In this document: positions 42,917 through 52,003 of the stretch, piece after piece
Layout of the letters: each line of letters starts with the position of its first letter
Numbering within the stretch: the stretch's first letter is position 1
Notes under the pieces: generated by a model
What the model was told of the DNA's origin: nothing
The model's input: the letters and a program-made list of their open reading frames with translations, nothing else
The model's database searches: none
Program-made: the position numbers and the translations under genes
Assembly (NCBI RefSeq): GCF_024648885.1
Contig: NZ_JANBBF010000009.1
Span: 310,001 to 374,000 of the forward strand
DNA: 64,000 nucleotides
DNA from: Prauserella salsuginis
GTDB taxonomy: Bacteria > Actinomycetota > Actinomycetes > Mycobacteriales > Pseudonocardiaceae
Direction of reading: 5' to 3'

Positions 42917-43357
42917 ATGAACCGGCTGGTCCGAGGAAACGACGGCCGGGAATGGGTCATCCGGGCGCACATGGAGTGGCGTCAACCGGCGACCGCCGAC
43001 GACTTCGAACACGACGCCGCCGCCAACTACACGCCGGGCGTCATGATGGCGGGCGTGGCATTCGCGCTGGCGGGAGCACTGCTGCTGACGATGCCGGACC
43101 GCCTGGTCATCCCGCAGTTCGTGCCGTACGGGCTGTTGCTGGTCGCACTGTTCTTCCCGCTCCGATGGGTGCTGCGCAGGCCGTGGACGGTCGTTGCCGA
43201 AACCGACGGCGACCCGGCCGGTGACCACCCGTCCGAACGCTGGGTCGGCACGGTCAGCGGCGTGTTCAACATCGGCGGCGAGGTGAAGCGCATCGCCAAG
43301 TCGATATCCCAATACGACCTACCGGACTTCGAGGGTCCGCTGCATCCCGTGGAGTAG
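42917..43357 (+). CDS. Conserved two-TM membrane protein
   Basis: 146 residues from ATG 42917, which lies 6 bp after GGAGG. The N-terminal motif LVRGNDGREWVIRAHMEWRQPATADDFEHD precedes two helices (VMMAGVAFALAGALLLTM and QFVPYGLLLVALFFPLRWVL), then RRPWTVVAETDGD and a C-terminal VPxF-like DLPDFEGPLHPVE. I believe this is a conserved actinobacterial family, but I cannot give a reliable domain name or function. It precedes the Fpg/Nei gene by 5 bp, so the two are likely co-transcribed. Confidence 0.7.
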   Translation: MNRLVRGNDGREWVIRAHMEWRQPATADDFEHDAAANYTPGVMMAGVAFALAGALLLTMPDRLVIPQFVPYGLLLVALFFPLRWVLRRPWTVVAETDGDPAGDHPSERWVGTVSGVFNIGGEVKRIAKSISQYDLPDFEGPLHPVE

Positions 43358-43362
43358 CCGCC

Positions 43363-44256
43363 GTGCCCGAGTTACCCGAGGTCGAAGCGCTCGCACACCA
43401 TCTGCGCGAGCACGCGGTCGGCCGCGCGGTGACTCGGATCGACGTGGTGTCGCTGAGCGTGCTCAAAACCGTCACGCCCGCCTACACGGATCTGCGGGGA
43501 CGTGAGGTCACCGGTGCGGGGCGCCACGGTAAGCACCTCGACCTCGAGTGCGGCGACCTGCACCTGATCGTCCACCTCGCCCGTGCGGGCTGGCTGCGGT
43601 GGTCCGACGACCTTCCGGCGAAGCCGCCCCGGCCGAGTGGCAAGAACCCGCTGGCCCTGCGCACGCACCTGTCCGCCGACGAGTCCGGCGGGGAGTCGAA
43701 CGCCGCGCCGAGGCACGTGGGATTCGACCTCACCGAGGCGGGCACCAAGAAGGGCCTCGCCGCGTGGATCGTCGCCGACCCTGCTGACGTGCCGAGCATC
43801 GCCGCGCTCGGGCCCGACGCGCTGGGGCTGGACCGCGACCGCCTGGAATCCCTGCTCACCGGCGAGACGCGCCGTATCAAGACCGTGCTGACCGACCAGA
43901 AGACGATCGCCGGCATCGGCAACGCCTACTCCGACGAGATCCTGCACACCGCGCGGCTGTCGCCGTACGCGACACCGGCCAGGCTCACCTCCGAGGACCT
44001 CGATGCGCTGTTCGACGCCCTGCACGGCGTGCTCACCGCCGCCGTGACGCGTTCCGTCGGCCAGGACGCTGCGCGGTTGAAGGGCGAGAAACGGTCCGGG
44101 CTGCGCGTGCACGGGCGCACGGGCCTGCCGTGCCCGGTGTGCGGCGACACGGTGCGTGAGGTGTCCTTCGCCGACAAGGCGTTCCAGTACTGCGCGACGT
44201 GCCAGACCGGCGGCAAACCACTCGCCGATCGGCGGTTGTCACGGCTCGTCAAGTGA
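43363..44256 (+). CDS. Fpg/Nei family DNA glycosylase
   Basis: 297 residues from a GTG start. It begins PELPEVEALAHHL, where the N-terminal Pro after Met removal is the catalytic nucleophile and Glu follows. GRHGKHLDLE contains the conserved Lys. The helix-two-turn-helix is TDQKTIAGIGNAYSDEILHTARLSP, and the C-terminal zinc finger has CPVC...YCATC (HGRTGLPCPVCGDTVREVSF then AFQYCATCQTGGK). The enzyme removes oxidised bases such as 8-oxoguanine or oxidised pyrimidines and nicks the strand. Fpg versus Nei specificity is not settled by these motifs. Confidence 0.93.
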   Translation: MPELPEVEALAHHLREHAVGRAVTRIDVVSLSVLKTVTPAYTDLRGREVTGAGRHGKHLDLECGDLHLIVHLARAGWLRWSDDLPAKPPRPSGKNPLALRTHLSADESGGESNAAPRHVGFDLTEAGTKKGLAAWIVADPADVPSIAALGPDALGLDRDRLESLLTGETRRIKTVLTDQKTIAGIGNAYSDEILHTARLSPYATPARLTSEDLDALFDALHGVLTAAVTRSVGQDAARLKGEKRSGLRVHGRTGLPCPVCGDTVREVSFADKAFQYCATCQTGGKPLADRRLSRLVK

Positions 44257-44358
44257 GTATGTCGCCCACGTGGCCCATGACGCGCCGTGTCGAATCGGAT
44301 ACGCGAAGTACTCTTGCGGGCCTTGCCACCGGGCCGGTGACCCTCCAGCATTGACGCC

Positions 44359-46338
44359 GTGTCCGAGCAGCTGACCGTGCCGATCGTCCTGGGGGCGATC
44401 ATTGCGCTGCTGGTGATCGCGCTCGCGGTCGTGCTGCTCAAGCGGCGCAAACCGACCAGCGCGATCGATGACGCCGTGCTCGAGGCCGTGTACGTCATGG
44501 CGAAGGCCCCGCTCGAACTCCGGGAGGGACTCGACCAGGCCGCGGCCGAGAAACTGACCAGCCGGTTGCTGCAGCTGCTCAAAGGCGTCGCCGTGGGCAT
44601 CACCGACGGTGAGGGCACGCTGCTGGCCTGGGACGGCGAGGCCAACGACCACTACGTCGACCTGGTCGACACCATCGGCACCTGCATCCGCAAACACCGT
44701 CGCGAGGTCGTCTCGCACGACAAGATGCCGTGCAACCACCGCGGCACCTGCAAGATGCGCACCGCCGTTCTCGTGCCGCTCATCGTGGAGGGTGAGACCG
44801 ACGCGGTGCTGATCGTCGTCGGCAAGACCCGCGGCAAGCGCATCGTGCAGATGGCCGACGCGGTCGCGCGGTTCGTCGGCACGCAGCTCGAAGCGGCGCG
44901 GCTCGAGGACACCAAACATCAGCTGCACCAGGCCGAGATCAAGGCGCTGCGGGCGCAGATCTCGCCGCACTTCGTCTACAACGCGCTGAACACGATCTCC
45001 TCGCTCATCCGCACCGACCCCGAAGAGGCGCGGGAACTGCTGCAGGACTTCGCCGACTTCACGCGCTACTGCTTCCGCACCGAGGGCACGTTCACGACGC
45101 TGTCGGACGAGCTGCGCAACATCGACCGTTACCTGACCATCGAGAGCGCGCGGTACGGCGGCAGGCTCGGCGTGCGGCTGAAGATCGCACCCGAGGTGCA
45201 GTCGGTCGTCGTGCCGTTCCTGCTGATCCAGCCGCTGGTCGAGAACGCCGTCAAGCACGGCATCGCCAACAAGCCCGGCGGCGGCACCGTGACCGTGACC
45301 GCGCAGGACTACGGCACCGAGGCCGAGATCAGCGTCGAGGACGACGGCGTCGGCATGGACCCGAAGCAGCTCGACGGCATGCGCGACTCGCGTTCCAGCG
45401 CGCACATCGGGCTGACCGGCATCAACCGCCGGATGAGCCAGGTGTTCGGCAACCGCTACTCGCTGATCGTCGAGACCGCGCCCGGCGCGGGCATGAAGGT
45501 GACGATGCGGGTGCCGAAGTTCGTCCGCGGCGTGCGGCCGGACATGTTGAAGTTCGCCACCGAGGGCAGCGCGGACGACGAGGCACTGCTGGCCGCGCCG
45601 GACGGTGCAGCCGGGCAGGGCGGTGCGGCCGGGCAGGGCGGGAACGGACAGACCGCGGTGGCCTCGGGCACCGGCGGTGCCGGTGCCCAGGCCCCGAGTG
45701 GTGCCGGCGTCCCGACTGCAGGCGCGGGTGCCGGTACGTCGATGGCCGGTGCCGCGGGTTCCGGTTCCGCGGGCTCCGGCTCTGCGACCGCCGGATATTC
45801 GCATCCGCAGCAGGCACATGCCGAGGCACCGCGTGCCGAGTCGCCGAGTGCGGATCCTGCGGGCGCGGGCGCGTCCGGCGCCGCTGCACCGCCGCCGTCG
45901 GCACCCGCGCAGCGCGGACCGGGACGAACCGGCCCGCCACCGGCGGGATCGCCGGCGGCAGGACCCCCCGGCGCGCCCGGCCAGCCCGGTGGGGCTCCGG
46001 GGCGACGCGGTGCGACCCATCCCGGGATGACCCCGGCGGCCGCACCGCAAGCACCACAAGCACCGCAGACGGCGCAGGCACCGCAGCGCCCGTCGACACA
46101 GCAGCCTCCGTCGACGCAGCAGCCCCCTGCCGCGCCTCCCGCGGAGGCGTCTCCCGCCGCGCAGGGATCGCGGCAGACGTCCTCGCAGCCTTCGCGCAGA
46201 CCGGTCGCACGGGAGGCGTCGGAGGCCAAGCAGGCCGCGCGCGCCGCGCAGGCGGCAGCCCGCGGTGGCAAGAGCGGCGGCCGGCAGCGGCGGGCCGACG
46301 ACGAACCCGAACCACCGTCAGGGCAGCGGTCCGGCTGA
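44359..46338 (+). CDS. LytS-type sensor histidine kinase with GAF-like domain and disordered tail
   Basis: 659 residues from a GTG. One membrane helix (VPIVLGAIIALLVIALAVVLL) is at 7-27. A GAF-like sensory domain spans about 55-185 and carries a Cys cluster (TIGTCIRKHRR, MPCNHRGTCKMRT) that could bind metal or sense redox. The kinase core has the phosphoacceptor ISPHFVYNALNTI near residue 200-212 and the ATPase N-box PLVENAVKHGI near 295, as in the LytS/BtsS group. Residues 400-659 are Ala/Gly/Pro/Gln-rich and disordered. The cognate LytTR regulator follows after one intervening gene. Confidence 0.9.
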   Translation: MSEQLTVPIVLGAIIALLVIALAVVLLKRRKPTSAIDDAVLEAVYVMAKAPLELREGLDQAAAEKLTSRLLQLLKGVAVGITDGEGTLLAWDGEANDHYVDLVDTIGTCIRKHRREVVSHDKMPCNHRGTCKMRTAVLVPLIVEGETDAVLIVVGKTRGKRIVQMADAVARFVGTQLEAARLEDTKHQLHQAEIKALRAQISPHFVYNALNTISSLIRTDPEEARELLQDFADFTRYCFRTEGTFTTLSDELRNIDRYLTIESARYGGRLGVRLKIAPEVQSVVVPFLLIQPLVENAVKHGIANKPGGGTVTVTAQDYGTEAEISVEDDGVGMDPKQLDGMRDSRSSAHIGLTGINRRMSQVFGNRYSLIVETAPGAGMKVTMRVPKFVRGVRPDMLKFATEGSADDEALLAAPDGAAGQGGAAGQGGNGQTAVASGTGGAGAQAPSGAGVPTAGAGAGTSMAGAAGSGSAGSGSATAGYSHPQQAHAEAPRAESPSADPAGAGASGAAAPPPSAPAQRGPGRTGPPPAGSPAAGPPGAPGQPGGAPGRRGATHPGMTPAAAPQAPQAPQTAQAPQRPSTQQPPSTQQPPAAPPAEASPAAQGSRQTSSQPSRRPVAREASEAKQAARAAQAAARGGKSGGRQRRADDEPEPPSGQRSG

Positions 46339-46411
46339 GCACGCCGCCGAGATCGACCCGTCCGGGTTTCGCCGGCCACCCGGCGGGCCGCTCGTGGCTA
46401 CGGTGGGGAGC

Positions 46412-47254
46412 ATGGCAAAGAGAGGGCTGGCGGGTCGGATTCCCGTCGTAGGGGACCGGATCGAGCGCAGGGACTCCGATGTCGTCGCAGTCGTGAAGCT
46501 GCACGGCATCATCACGCAGCACGCATCACCGGTCGGCAGGGGAGTGTTGAACCTCTCGACCGTTGAATCGGCGCTGACCAGGGCTTTTGGTCACGACAAC
46601 CTCAAGGCCGTCGCGCTGCAGATCAACTCGCCGGGCGGTGCGCCCACCCAGTCGGGCCTGATCGCCGAGCGCATCCGGCAACTGGCCGACGAGAAGGGCG
46701 TGCCCGTGATCGCGTTCTGCGAGGACGTCGCCGCGTCCGGCGGCTACTGGCTCGCCTGCGCCGCGGACGAGATCGTCGCGCACCGCACGTCGCAGGTCGG
46801 TTCGATCGGTGTGATCAGCGGCGGGTTCGGGTTCACCGGGCTCATCGACCGACTCGGCATCGAGCGCCGCCTGCACACCGCGGGACAGAACAAGGCGAGG
46901 CTCGACCCGTTCAGCCCGGAGAAGGACGAGGACGTCGAGTGGCTCAAGGGCGTGCACGACGACCTGCACGGCCTGTTCACCGAGTGGGTTCGTGAGCGTC
47001 GCGGCAGCCGTCTTGCGGCGGAGCAGGACCTGTTCACCGGCGACGTGTGGCTCGGCCAGCGCGCCGCCGACCTCGGCCTCGTCGACCGCGTGGGCAACCT
47101 GCGCGACGTGGTGTCGGAGCGCTACCCGGATGCCGAGGTCGTGGTGGCCGAGCCGAAGAAGTCGCTGGCCGCGCGGCTGGGGCTGGGCGCACCCGCGGCG
47201 GCGGTGCTGTCGGCGCTCGAACACCGCGCCGCATGGTCACGTTTCGGCCTATGA
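46412..47254 (+). CDS. sppA: S49 family serine peptidase (SppA-like)
   Basis: 280 residues from ATG 46412, just after GGGGAG. The fold motifs are VVAVVKLHGIITQ, LKAVALQINSPGGAPTQSGL, catalytic Ser in VAASGGYWLACAADEIVAH, and the SppA Lys region GQNKARLDPFSPEKDEDVEW. No membrane helix is evident, so it may be cytoplasmic or peripheral. SppA-like enzymes clear signal peptides or regulate membrane processes. Its position between a histidine kinase and its response regulator is unusual and may mean it acts on that circuit. Confidence 0.9.
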   Translation: MAKRGLAGRIPVVGDRIERRDSDVVAVVKLHGIITQHASPVGRGVLNLSTVESALTRAFGHDNLKAVALQINSPGGAPTQSGLIAERIRQLADEKGVPVIAFCEDVAASGGYWLACAADEIVAHRTSQVGSIGVISGGFGFTGLIDRLGIERRLHTAGQNKARLDPFSPEKDEDVEWLKGVHDDLHGLFTEWVRERRGSRLAAEQDLFTGDVWLGQRAADLGLVDRVGNLRDVVSERYPDAEVVVAEPKKSLAARLGLGAPAAAVLSALEHRAAWSRFGL

Positions 47255-47306
47255 CACCGAGTTTCGCCCGGAGCGGTGTAGACAGTCGCGCTGTACTCAC
47301 GGCAGG

Positions 47307-48158
47307 ATGACGCTCACTGTGAGTGCTCGTGATGACAACCGAAAGCTCCTCGTCCTGGCGGTTGACGATGAGCTACCCGGCCTTGACCAGCTCCGGCACT
47401 GTCTCGAGTCGAACGAGGTGGTCGGCCGGGTGATACCCGCTGTCGACGCGTCCGAGGCGCTGCGGCTGCTGGGATCCGAGGACGAGGACATCAACCGGCG
47501 TAAGGATGCCGGCCTGCCGCCGGTCGACGCGGTGTTCGCCGACATCAACATGCCCGGGTTGTCCGGGATGGAGATGTCGCGGGTGTTCGCGTCGCTGAAC
47601 CCCGCACCGGTGCTGGTGTTCGTCACCGGCTACGCGAGCGAGGCCGTCGATGCGTTCGATCTCGGCGCGGTCGACTACGTGCTGAAACCGGCCAGGCAGG
47701 AACGGATCGACAAGGCGATCGGCCGCGTGCTCGAGAAGCTCGACTCGCAGCCCGCCCGCACGCCCGGTGGCGGCGCGGCCGGGGAACCGGTCGTCGACGA
47801 TGCGACCGGGGGCGACGAGGAGGTCATCCCCGTCGAGCTGGGGGGCACGACCAAGCTGATCCCCCGCTCGTCGGTGCGGTGGGTCGAGGCGCAGGGCGAC
47901 TACGCACGGCTCTACACCACCGAGGGCAGCCACCTGGTGCGCATTCCGCTGGCCCAGCTGGAGGAACGCTGGGGCGGGGCCGGGTTCGTGCGCATCCACC
48001 GGTCGTACCTCGTCGCGCTGCCGCTGATCACGGAACTGCGCATGGCCCAGGGCGGTTACCAGGTCGTGCTGGGCGACGAGGAGAAGGTGCTGCCCGTGTC
48101 CCGGCGGCACACGCGGGCGCTCAAGGACAAACTGGTCGGCTCCTCGCGAGCGGGGTGA
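47307..48158 (+). CDS. LytTR family response regulator
   Basis: 283 residues. The receiver domain has LVLAVDDELPGLDQL (acidic pair), the phosphorylated Asp in VDAVFADINMPGLSGMEM, and VTGYASEAVDAFDLGAVDYVLKP with the conserved Lys. The C-terminal LytTR DNA-binding domain contains VRWVEAQGDYARLYT, FVRIHRSYLVAL and LPVSRRHTRALKDKL. It is the partner of the LytS-type kinase upstream and probably controls the symporter operon just downstream. Confidence 0.93.
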   Translation: MTLTVSARDDNRKLLVLAVDDELPGLDQLRHCLESNEVVGRVIPAVDASEALRLLGSEDEDINRRKDAGLPPVDAVFADINMPGLSGMEMSRVFASLNPAPVLVFVTGYASEAVDAFDLGAVDYVLKPARQERIDKAIGRVLEKLDSQPARTPGGGAAGEPVVDDATGGDEEVIPVELGGTTKLIPRSSVRWVEAQGDYARLYTTEGSHLVRIPLAQLEERWGGAGFVRIHRSYLVALPLITELRMAQGGYQVVLGDEEKVLPVSRRHTRALKDKLVGSSRAG

Positions 48159-48164
48159 CGCGCC

Positions 48165-48782
48165 GTGGGGGACGCGACGGACCCACCGGAGCCGGCGGAC
48201 AGGCCGGGTGGCATCCGCGAACCGGATCCGACGCTCGGCAAACCTGCGCAACCGTTCGCGCCCGAGCCGGTCGTGCAGCGGCCGTCGCAGCGGTCGCCGG
48301 AACCACGGTCGTTCCGGTCGGGGCCCTCCCATGCGGCGACATCGCACTCGGCGTCCCGAGCCGCGGCGTCCCGAACCACGGAGTCTCGTGCCTCCGAACC
48401 CCGCGCCTCCGAACCCCGGCAGCCGCGGATCCGCAGGCAGCGTGTCGTGCTGGCCGAGCCGAGCCGGTCGTCGACGAGCCTGCGCGCGCGGGTCGAACTC
48501 GAGCAGCAGACCAGCTGGGGCGAACTGCTCATCAAGGACCTCGTGAAGGTGCAGCTGCGCACGGCGGTGCTGCTCGGGCTGCTGGTGCTCGCGGTGCTGT
48601 GTGCGATCCCGGCCGTGTTCTACGTCGCGCCCGCCGTCACCGAGCTGCGTCTCGCCGGCCTCCCACTGCCGTGGCTGCTCCTCGCCGTGGCGCCGTTCCC
48701 GCTCATGTTCGGCGTCGGACTGTGGTACAACCGGCTGGCCGAGCGGCGCGAGCGGGACTTCGTGAACATGATCGAGAACTGA
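48165..48782 (+). CDS. Two-TM small partner protein of the symporter (DUF485-like)
   Basis: 205 residues from a GTG. The N-terminal 105 residues are Pro/Ser/Arg/Ala-rich with SRASEPRASEPRQP repeats. Two helices follow (VQLRTAVLLGLLVLAVLCAIPAVF and GLPLPWLLLAVAPFPLMFGVGLW), ending NRLAERRERDFVNMIEN. Size, helix pair and position directly before an acetate-type symporter recall DUF485/YjcH proteins paired with ActP. I infer an accessory subunit. It lies 6 bp after the LytTR gene. Confidence 0.7.
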   Translation: MGDATDPPEPADRPGGIREPDPTLGKPAQPFAPEPVVQRPSQRSPEPRSFRSGPSHAATSHSASRAAASRTTESRASEPRASEPRQPRIRRQRVVLAEPSRSSTSLRARVELEQQTSWGELLIKDLVKVQLRTAVLLGLLVLAVLCAIPAVFYVAPAVTELRLAGLPLPWLLLAVAPFPLMFGVGLWYNRLAERRERDFVNMIEN

Positions 48783-48825
48783 CGCCGAGCCGCCGGGAGA
48801 CTCCGCGAGGAAGGCGTGCGTACAG

Positions 48826-50601
48826 GTGAACCCGTGGGCCCTGGTCAGCGTCGCGCTGGTCGTGGTGGTGACGTTCTATCTCGGTCACCGCACCTCGCGG
48901 TTCGCGCGCAGCACCCATGACTTCCTCGTCGCCCGCCGTACCGTGCGCTCGCGGCGCAACGCCGCGGCCATCGCGGGCGAGTACATCTCCGCGGCCTCGT
49001 TCCTCGGCGTCGCGGGACTGGTGCTCAAGGAAGGTGCCGACGCGCTGTGGTTCCCCATCGGATTCACGGCCGGGTTCCTCGCGCTGATGCTGTTCGTCGC
49101 GGGGCCGCTGCGCCGGTCGGGCGCGTACACGCTGCCGGACTTCATGGAGGCGCGGCTGTCCTCACCGACGCTGCGCACCGCGTCGACGTGGTTCGTGGTG
49201 TTCATCGGCGTGCTGTATCTGCTGCCGCAGCTGCAGGGCGCGGGCCTCGCGATGACGATGATCATGCCCGCACCGGCGTGGGCAGGATCGGTACTGGTCA
49301 CGGTGGTGATCGCCTATAACGTCATGGGCGGCGGCATGCGCGCCATCACGCTGCTGCAGGCGTTCCAGTACTGGTTCAAGCTCTTCGCGATCGCCGCGCC
49401 GACGTTCGTGCTGTGCGCGGTGTTCGTCACCGGCGGTGCGGGCGCCCCCGGGTCGGCGGGCAGCCTCGACGAACCCGCAGCGCCGAACTTCGCCGCGCGC
49501 ACCGCGGTCACGGTCGACACGGACGTGACCCTGCGCGTCGACAGCCCGACCCGCGTGCACGTCGACGACGGCTCCGGCGACGCGGGCTGGACCACGTGGC
49601 GCGCCGGCTCCGAGCACACCGTCGACGCGGGCGCCGAGCTGACGTTCCCCGGGGGCTCGGCCGTCCCGACCGTCGACCAGGCGAAGTCGGCCAACATCGA
49701 CTGGCTCCTGCCGAGCACCGACCTGACCGGGCTGCTGTCGACGTACTCGCTGCTGCTGGCGCTGCTGCTCGGCACGATGGGCCTGCCGCACGTGCTGTCC
49801 CGCTTCTACACCAACCCCGACGGGAAGGCCGCCCGGCGCACCACCGTGCAGGTGCTGCTGCTGCTCGGGCTGTTCTACCTGTTCCCCGTGATGCTGGGGA
49901 TGCTGTCGCGGATGTTCGTCCCGGAGCTGTTGATAACCGGCGACACCGACGCGGCCGTGATCGCACTGCCGACGGCGATGCTGTCGGGCGTGACGGGGCA
50001 GATCCTCGCCGCGCTCCTGGCCGCGGGTGCGTTCGCCGCGTTCCTTTCGACGGCGTCCGGCCTCGTGTCCAGCATGTCCGGGGTGATCGCCACCGACCTG
50101 CTCGCGGGCAAAGTGCGCGACTACCGGGTGGCGAGCGTGGGCGTCGCGGCCGTGTCCGTGGCGCTGGCCGTGACGCTGCCGATCGACGACCTGGCGTTGA
50201 GCGTGGGCATGTCGTTCGCACTGGGCGCGTCCACGTTCGCGCCGCTGCTCGTGCTCGGGATCTGGTGGCGGCGGCTCACGTGGCTGGGCGCGATGGTCGG
50301 CATGTGCACCGGCGGCGGTCTCGTGCTGCTGGCGGTGGTGCTCAACGCGGTGTCCGCCCACACCGGCGGCTGGGCGCCGTGGCTGGTTCAACAGCCCGCG
50401 CTGGTCACCGTGCCGGTGGCGTTCGGCCTTACCGTGCTCGTCAGCACCGCCACCTCGAGTCGTGTCCCCGAGGACGTCGGCGCCGTCATGCTGCGACTCC
50501 ACGCACCCGACCCGCTGGGCTTCATGCGGGACCGCGCCGTGCAGCGATTCGGGCGCGCCGAGGAACACACCCGCACCACGCAGGGCCGCCACCGCAAGTA
50601 G
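48826..50601 (+). CDS. Sodium/solute symporter (SSS family, acetate/monocarboxylate type)
   Basis: 591 residues with about 13 helices. SSS motifs include STHDFLVARRTV, AAIAGEYISAASFLGVAGL (ion-binding helix), GFLALMLFVAGPLRRSGAYTLPDFMEARL and LPHVLSRFYTNPDGKAARRT. The overall pattern matches ActP/MctP-type carboxylate symporters. An extra hydrophilic insert of about 90 residues (near 205-295, with repeated VDTDVTLRVDSPTRVHVDDGS-like beta strands) lies between helices and is longer than usual. Probable substrates are acetate, pyruvate or lactate. Control by the adjacent two-component system is likely. Confidence 0.9.
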   Translation: MNPWALVSVALVVVVTFYLGHRTSRFARSTHDFLVARRTVRSRRNAAAIAGEYISAASFLGVAGLVLKEGADALWFPIGFTAGFLALMLFVAGPLRRSGAYTLPDFMEARLSSPTLRTASTWFVVFIGVLYLLPQLQGAGLAMTMIMPAPAWAGSVLVTVVIAYNVMGGGMRAITLLQAFQYWFKLFAIAAPTFVLCAVFVTGGAGAPGSAGSLDEPAAPNFAARTAVTVDTDVTLRVDSPTRVHVDDGSGDAGWTTWRAGSEHTVDAGAELTFPGGSAVPTVDQAKSANIDWLLPSTDLTGLLSTYSLLLALLLGTMGLPHVLSRFYTNPDGKAARRTTVQVLLLLGLFYLFPVMLGMLSRMFVPELLITGDTDAAVIALPTAMLSGVTGQILAALLAAGAFAAFLSTASGLVSSMSGVIATDLLAGKVRDYRVASVGVAAVSVALAVTLPIDDLALSVGMSFALGASTFAPLLVLGIWWRRLTWLGAMVGMCTGGGLVLLAVVLNAVSAHTGGWAPWLVQQPALVTVPVAFGLTVLVSTATSSRVPEDVGAVMLRLHAPDPLGFMRDRAVQRFGRAEEHTRTTQGRHRK

Positions 50602-50687
50602 CGGCTGATGCCCCCGGCCGGTGCCCGCCGCGTGGGTGGGGTCTCGCTCCTACGCGGGAGTGACGCGGTTCGTGCGACGATGGGGCC

Positions 50688-51041
50688 GTGGTGAACCCAG
50701 CCGAGATCCCGACGACACGCGTGTCCGAACTGCCCGCCGACGGCGCGGTGCTGCTCGACGTCCGTGAGGCCGACGAATGGGCCGCGGGCCACGCACCCGG
50801 CGCGGTGCACATCCCGCTCGGCGACCTGCCGGCCAGTACCGACAAGCTGGCCGAACTGCCCGACGACCGTCCCGTGTACGTCATCTGCCGCACCGGTGGT
50901 CGGTCCGCGCAGGCGACGGCGTGGCTCAACGCGGCAGGCCTGGTCGACGCCGTCAACGTGGCGGGCGGCATGAAGTCCTGGCAGACCGAGGGCCGCGCGC
51001 TGGAAACCGATCACGACGCGGCGGAACCCGAGGTGCTGTAG
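50688..51041 (+). CDS. Rhodanese-like domain protein
   Basis: 117 residues, a single rhodanese domain. It has LLDVREADEWAAGHAPGAVHIPLGDL and the active-site loop VICRTGGRSAQATAWL with catalytic Cys. Such proteins transfer sulfur or carry a persulfide. The six-residue loop fits sulfurtransferases rather than Cdc25-like phosphatases. It precedes the DUF4328 gene by 5 bp, so they are likely co-transcribed. Confidence 0.93.
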   Translation: MVNPAEIPTTRVSELPADGAVLLDVREADEWAAGHAPGAVHIPLGDLPASTDKLAELPDDRPVYVICRTGGRSAQATAWLNAAGLVDAVNVAGGMKSWQTEGRALETDHDAAEPEVL

Positions 51042-51046
51042 CCGCG

Positions 51047-51979
51047 ATGCATCCGGGCAGGTACCCGAACCGGCAGCAGGGCAGGCAGCCGAGGCCGAGC
51101 GTGCGGTGGGTCGCGACCGTCCCGCCGGGCGAGGCCCGCCCGCGCCCGCGCGGGCGGCGCAGGCCGTACACCGGCCCGCCGCGGTACCCGTCCCCGCCGC
51201 GCTGGGGTTTCCCCAACCTCGTGTGGCGCCCGTCGACGGCGGTGCCAGGAACCGCGTCCGGAGGTATGCAGCCCCGCCAGCGGCTGCGTTCGACCAGCAG
51301 GAACGCTGTCACGCTGCTGATCGCGCTCGCCGTGTTGGCGGGGCTCGCAGCGATCGCCGAGGTCTGGCGGTACGTGCTCCTGCTGCAGAGCCGTACGTCG
51401 GCGCTGAGCCCGGCGGTCGTGGGCACGTCGGACGCGTTCGTGCTGGCATTCGCACTGATGACGCCGATCATGGCGCTGCTCGCCGTGGGTGCGGCGCTGT
51501 GGTGGCTGTTCGTCGCACGGTCGGTGGCCGCGGCCGACGCGGGGCAGGACGTGCCCCGGCCTCCGTGGCAGGTGCTCGTCGGCACACTCGTACCGGGCAT
51601 GAACGTGCTGCTGGCCGGACCGATCATCGCCGAGTTGGAACACGCGGCGTTGCGCAGGCCCGCCCACGAGCGGCCGCGGCCGTCGCGGCTGGTGCTGGCC
51701 TGGTGGGCGACCTGGTGCGCCAACTTCGTCCTCGCCGTCGTCACCGTCGTGTGGCGGCTCCGTGACGGGGTGCAGGCCGACGCCGACGGCGTGGTGCTCA
51801 GCGCGCTGACCGATGCCTGCGCCGCTGGGCTGGCGATCGTCACGGTGGTGCTCGTCAACCGGATCACCCGACTGTTGTCCCCGGTCGACGCCGACGTGCT
51901 CGCGCTGCGACAGGTCGTCAAGGTGGCAGGCGCCCCCGAACCGGATCGACGTCCCCGCCCGGAGACCTCGACCCGCTGA
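51047..51979 (+). CDS. DUF4328 family membrane protein
   Basis: 310 residues. A basic Pro/Arg-rich N-terminus of about 85 residues precedes several helices. The DUF4328 motifs are WWLFVARSVAAADAG, PPWQVLVGTLVPGMNVLLAGPIIAEL and SRLVLAWWATWCANFVL. Function is unknown. The N-terminal part begins near a CYS-free low-complexity stretch with RRRPYTGPPRYPSPPRWGFP. Confidence 0.85.
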   Translation: MHPGRYPNRQQGRQPRPSVRWVATVPPGEARPRPRGRRRPYTGPPRYPSPPRWGFPNLVWRPSTAVPGTASGGMQPRQRLRSTSRNAVTLLIALAVLAGLAAIAEVWRYVLLLQSRTSALSPAVVGTSDAFVLAFALMTPIMALLAVGAALWWLFVARSVAAADAGQDVPRPPWQVLVGTLVPGMNVLLAGPIIAELEHAALRRPAHERPRPSRLVLAWWATWCANFVLAVVTVVWRLRDGVQADADGVVLSALTDACAAGLAIVTVVLVNRITRLLSPVDADVLALRQVVKVAGAPEPDRRPRPETSTR

Positions 51980-52003
51980 CGGCTCTTCCGCTGTGGGCGT
52001 TTC

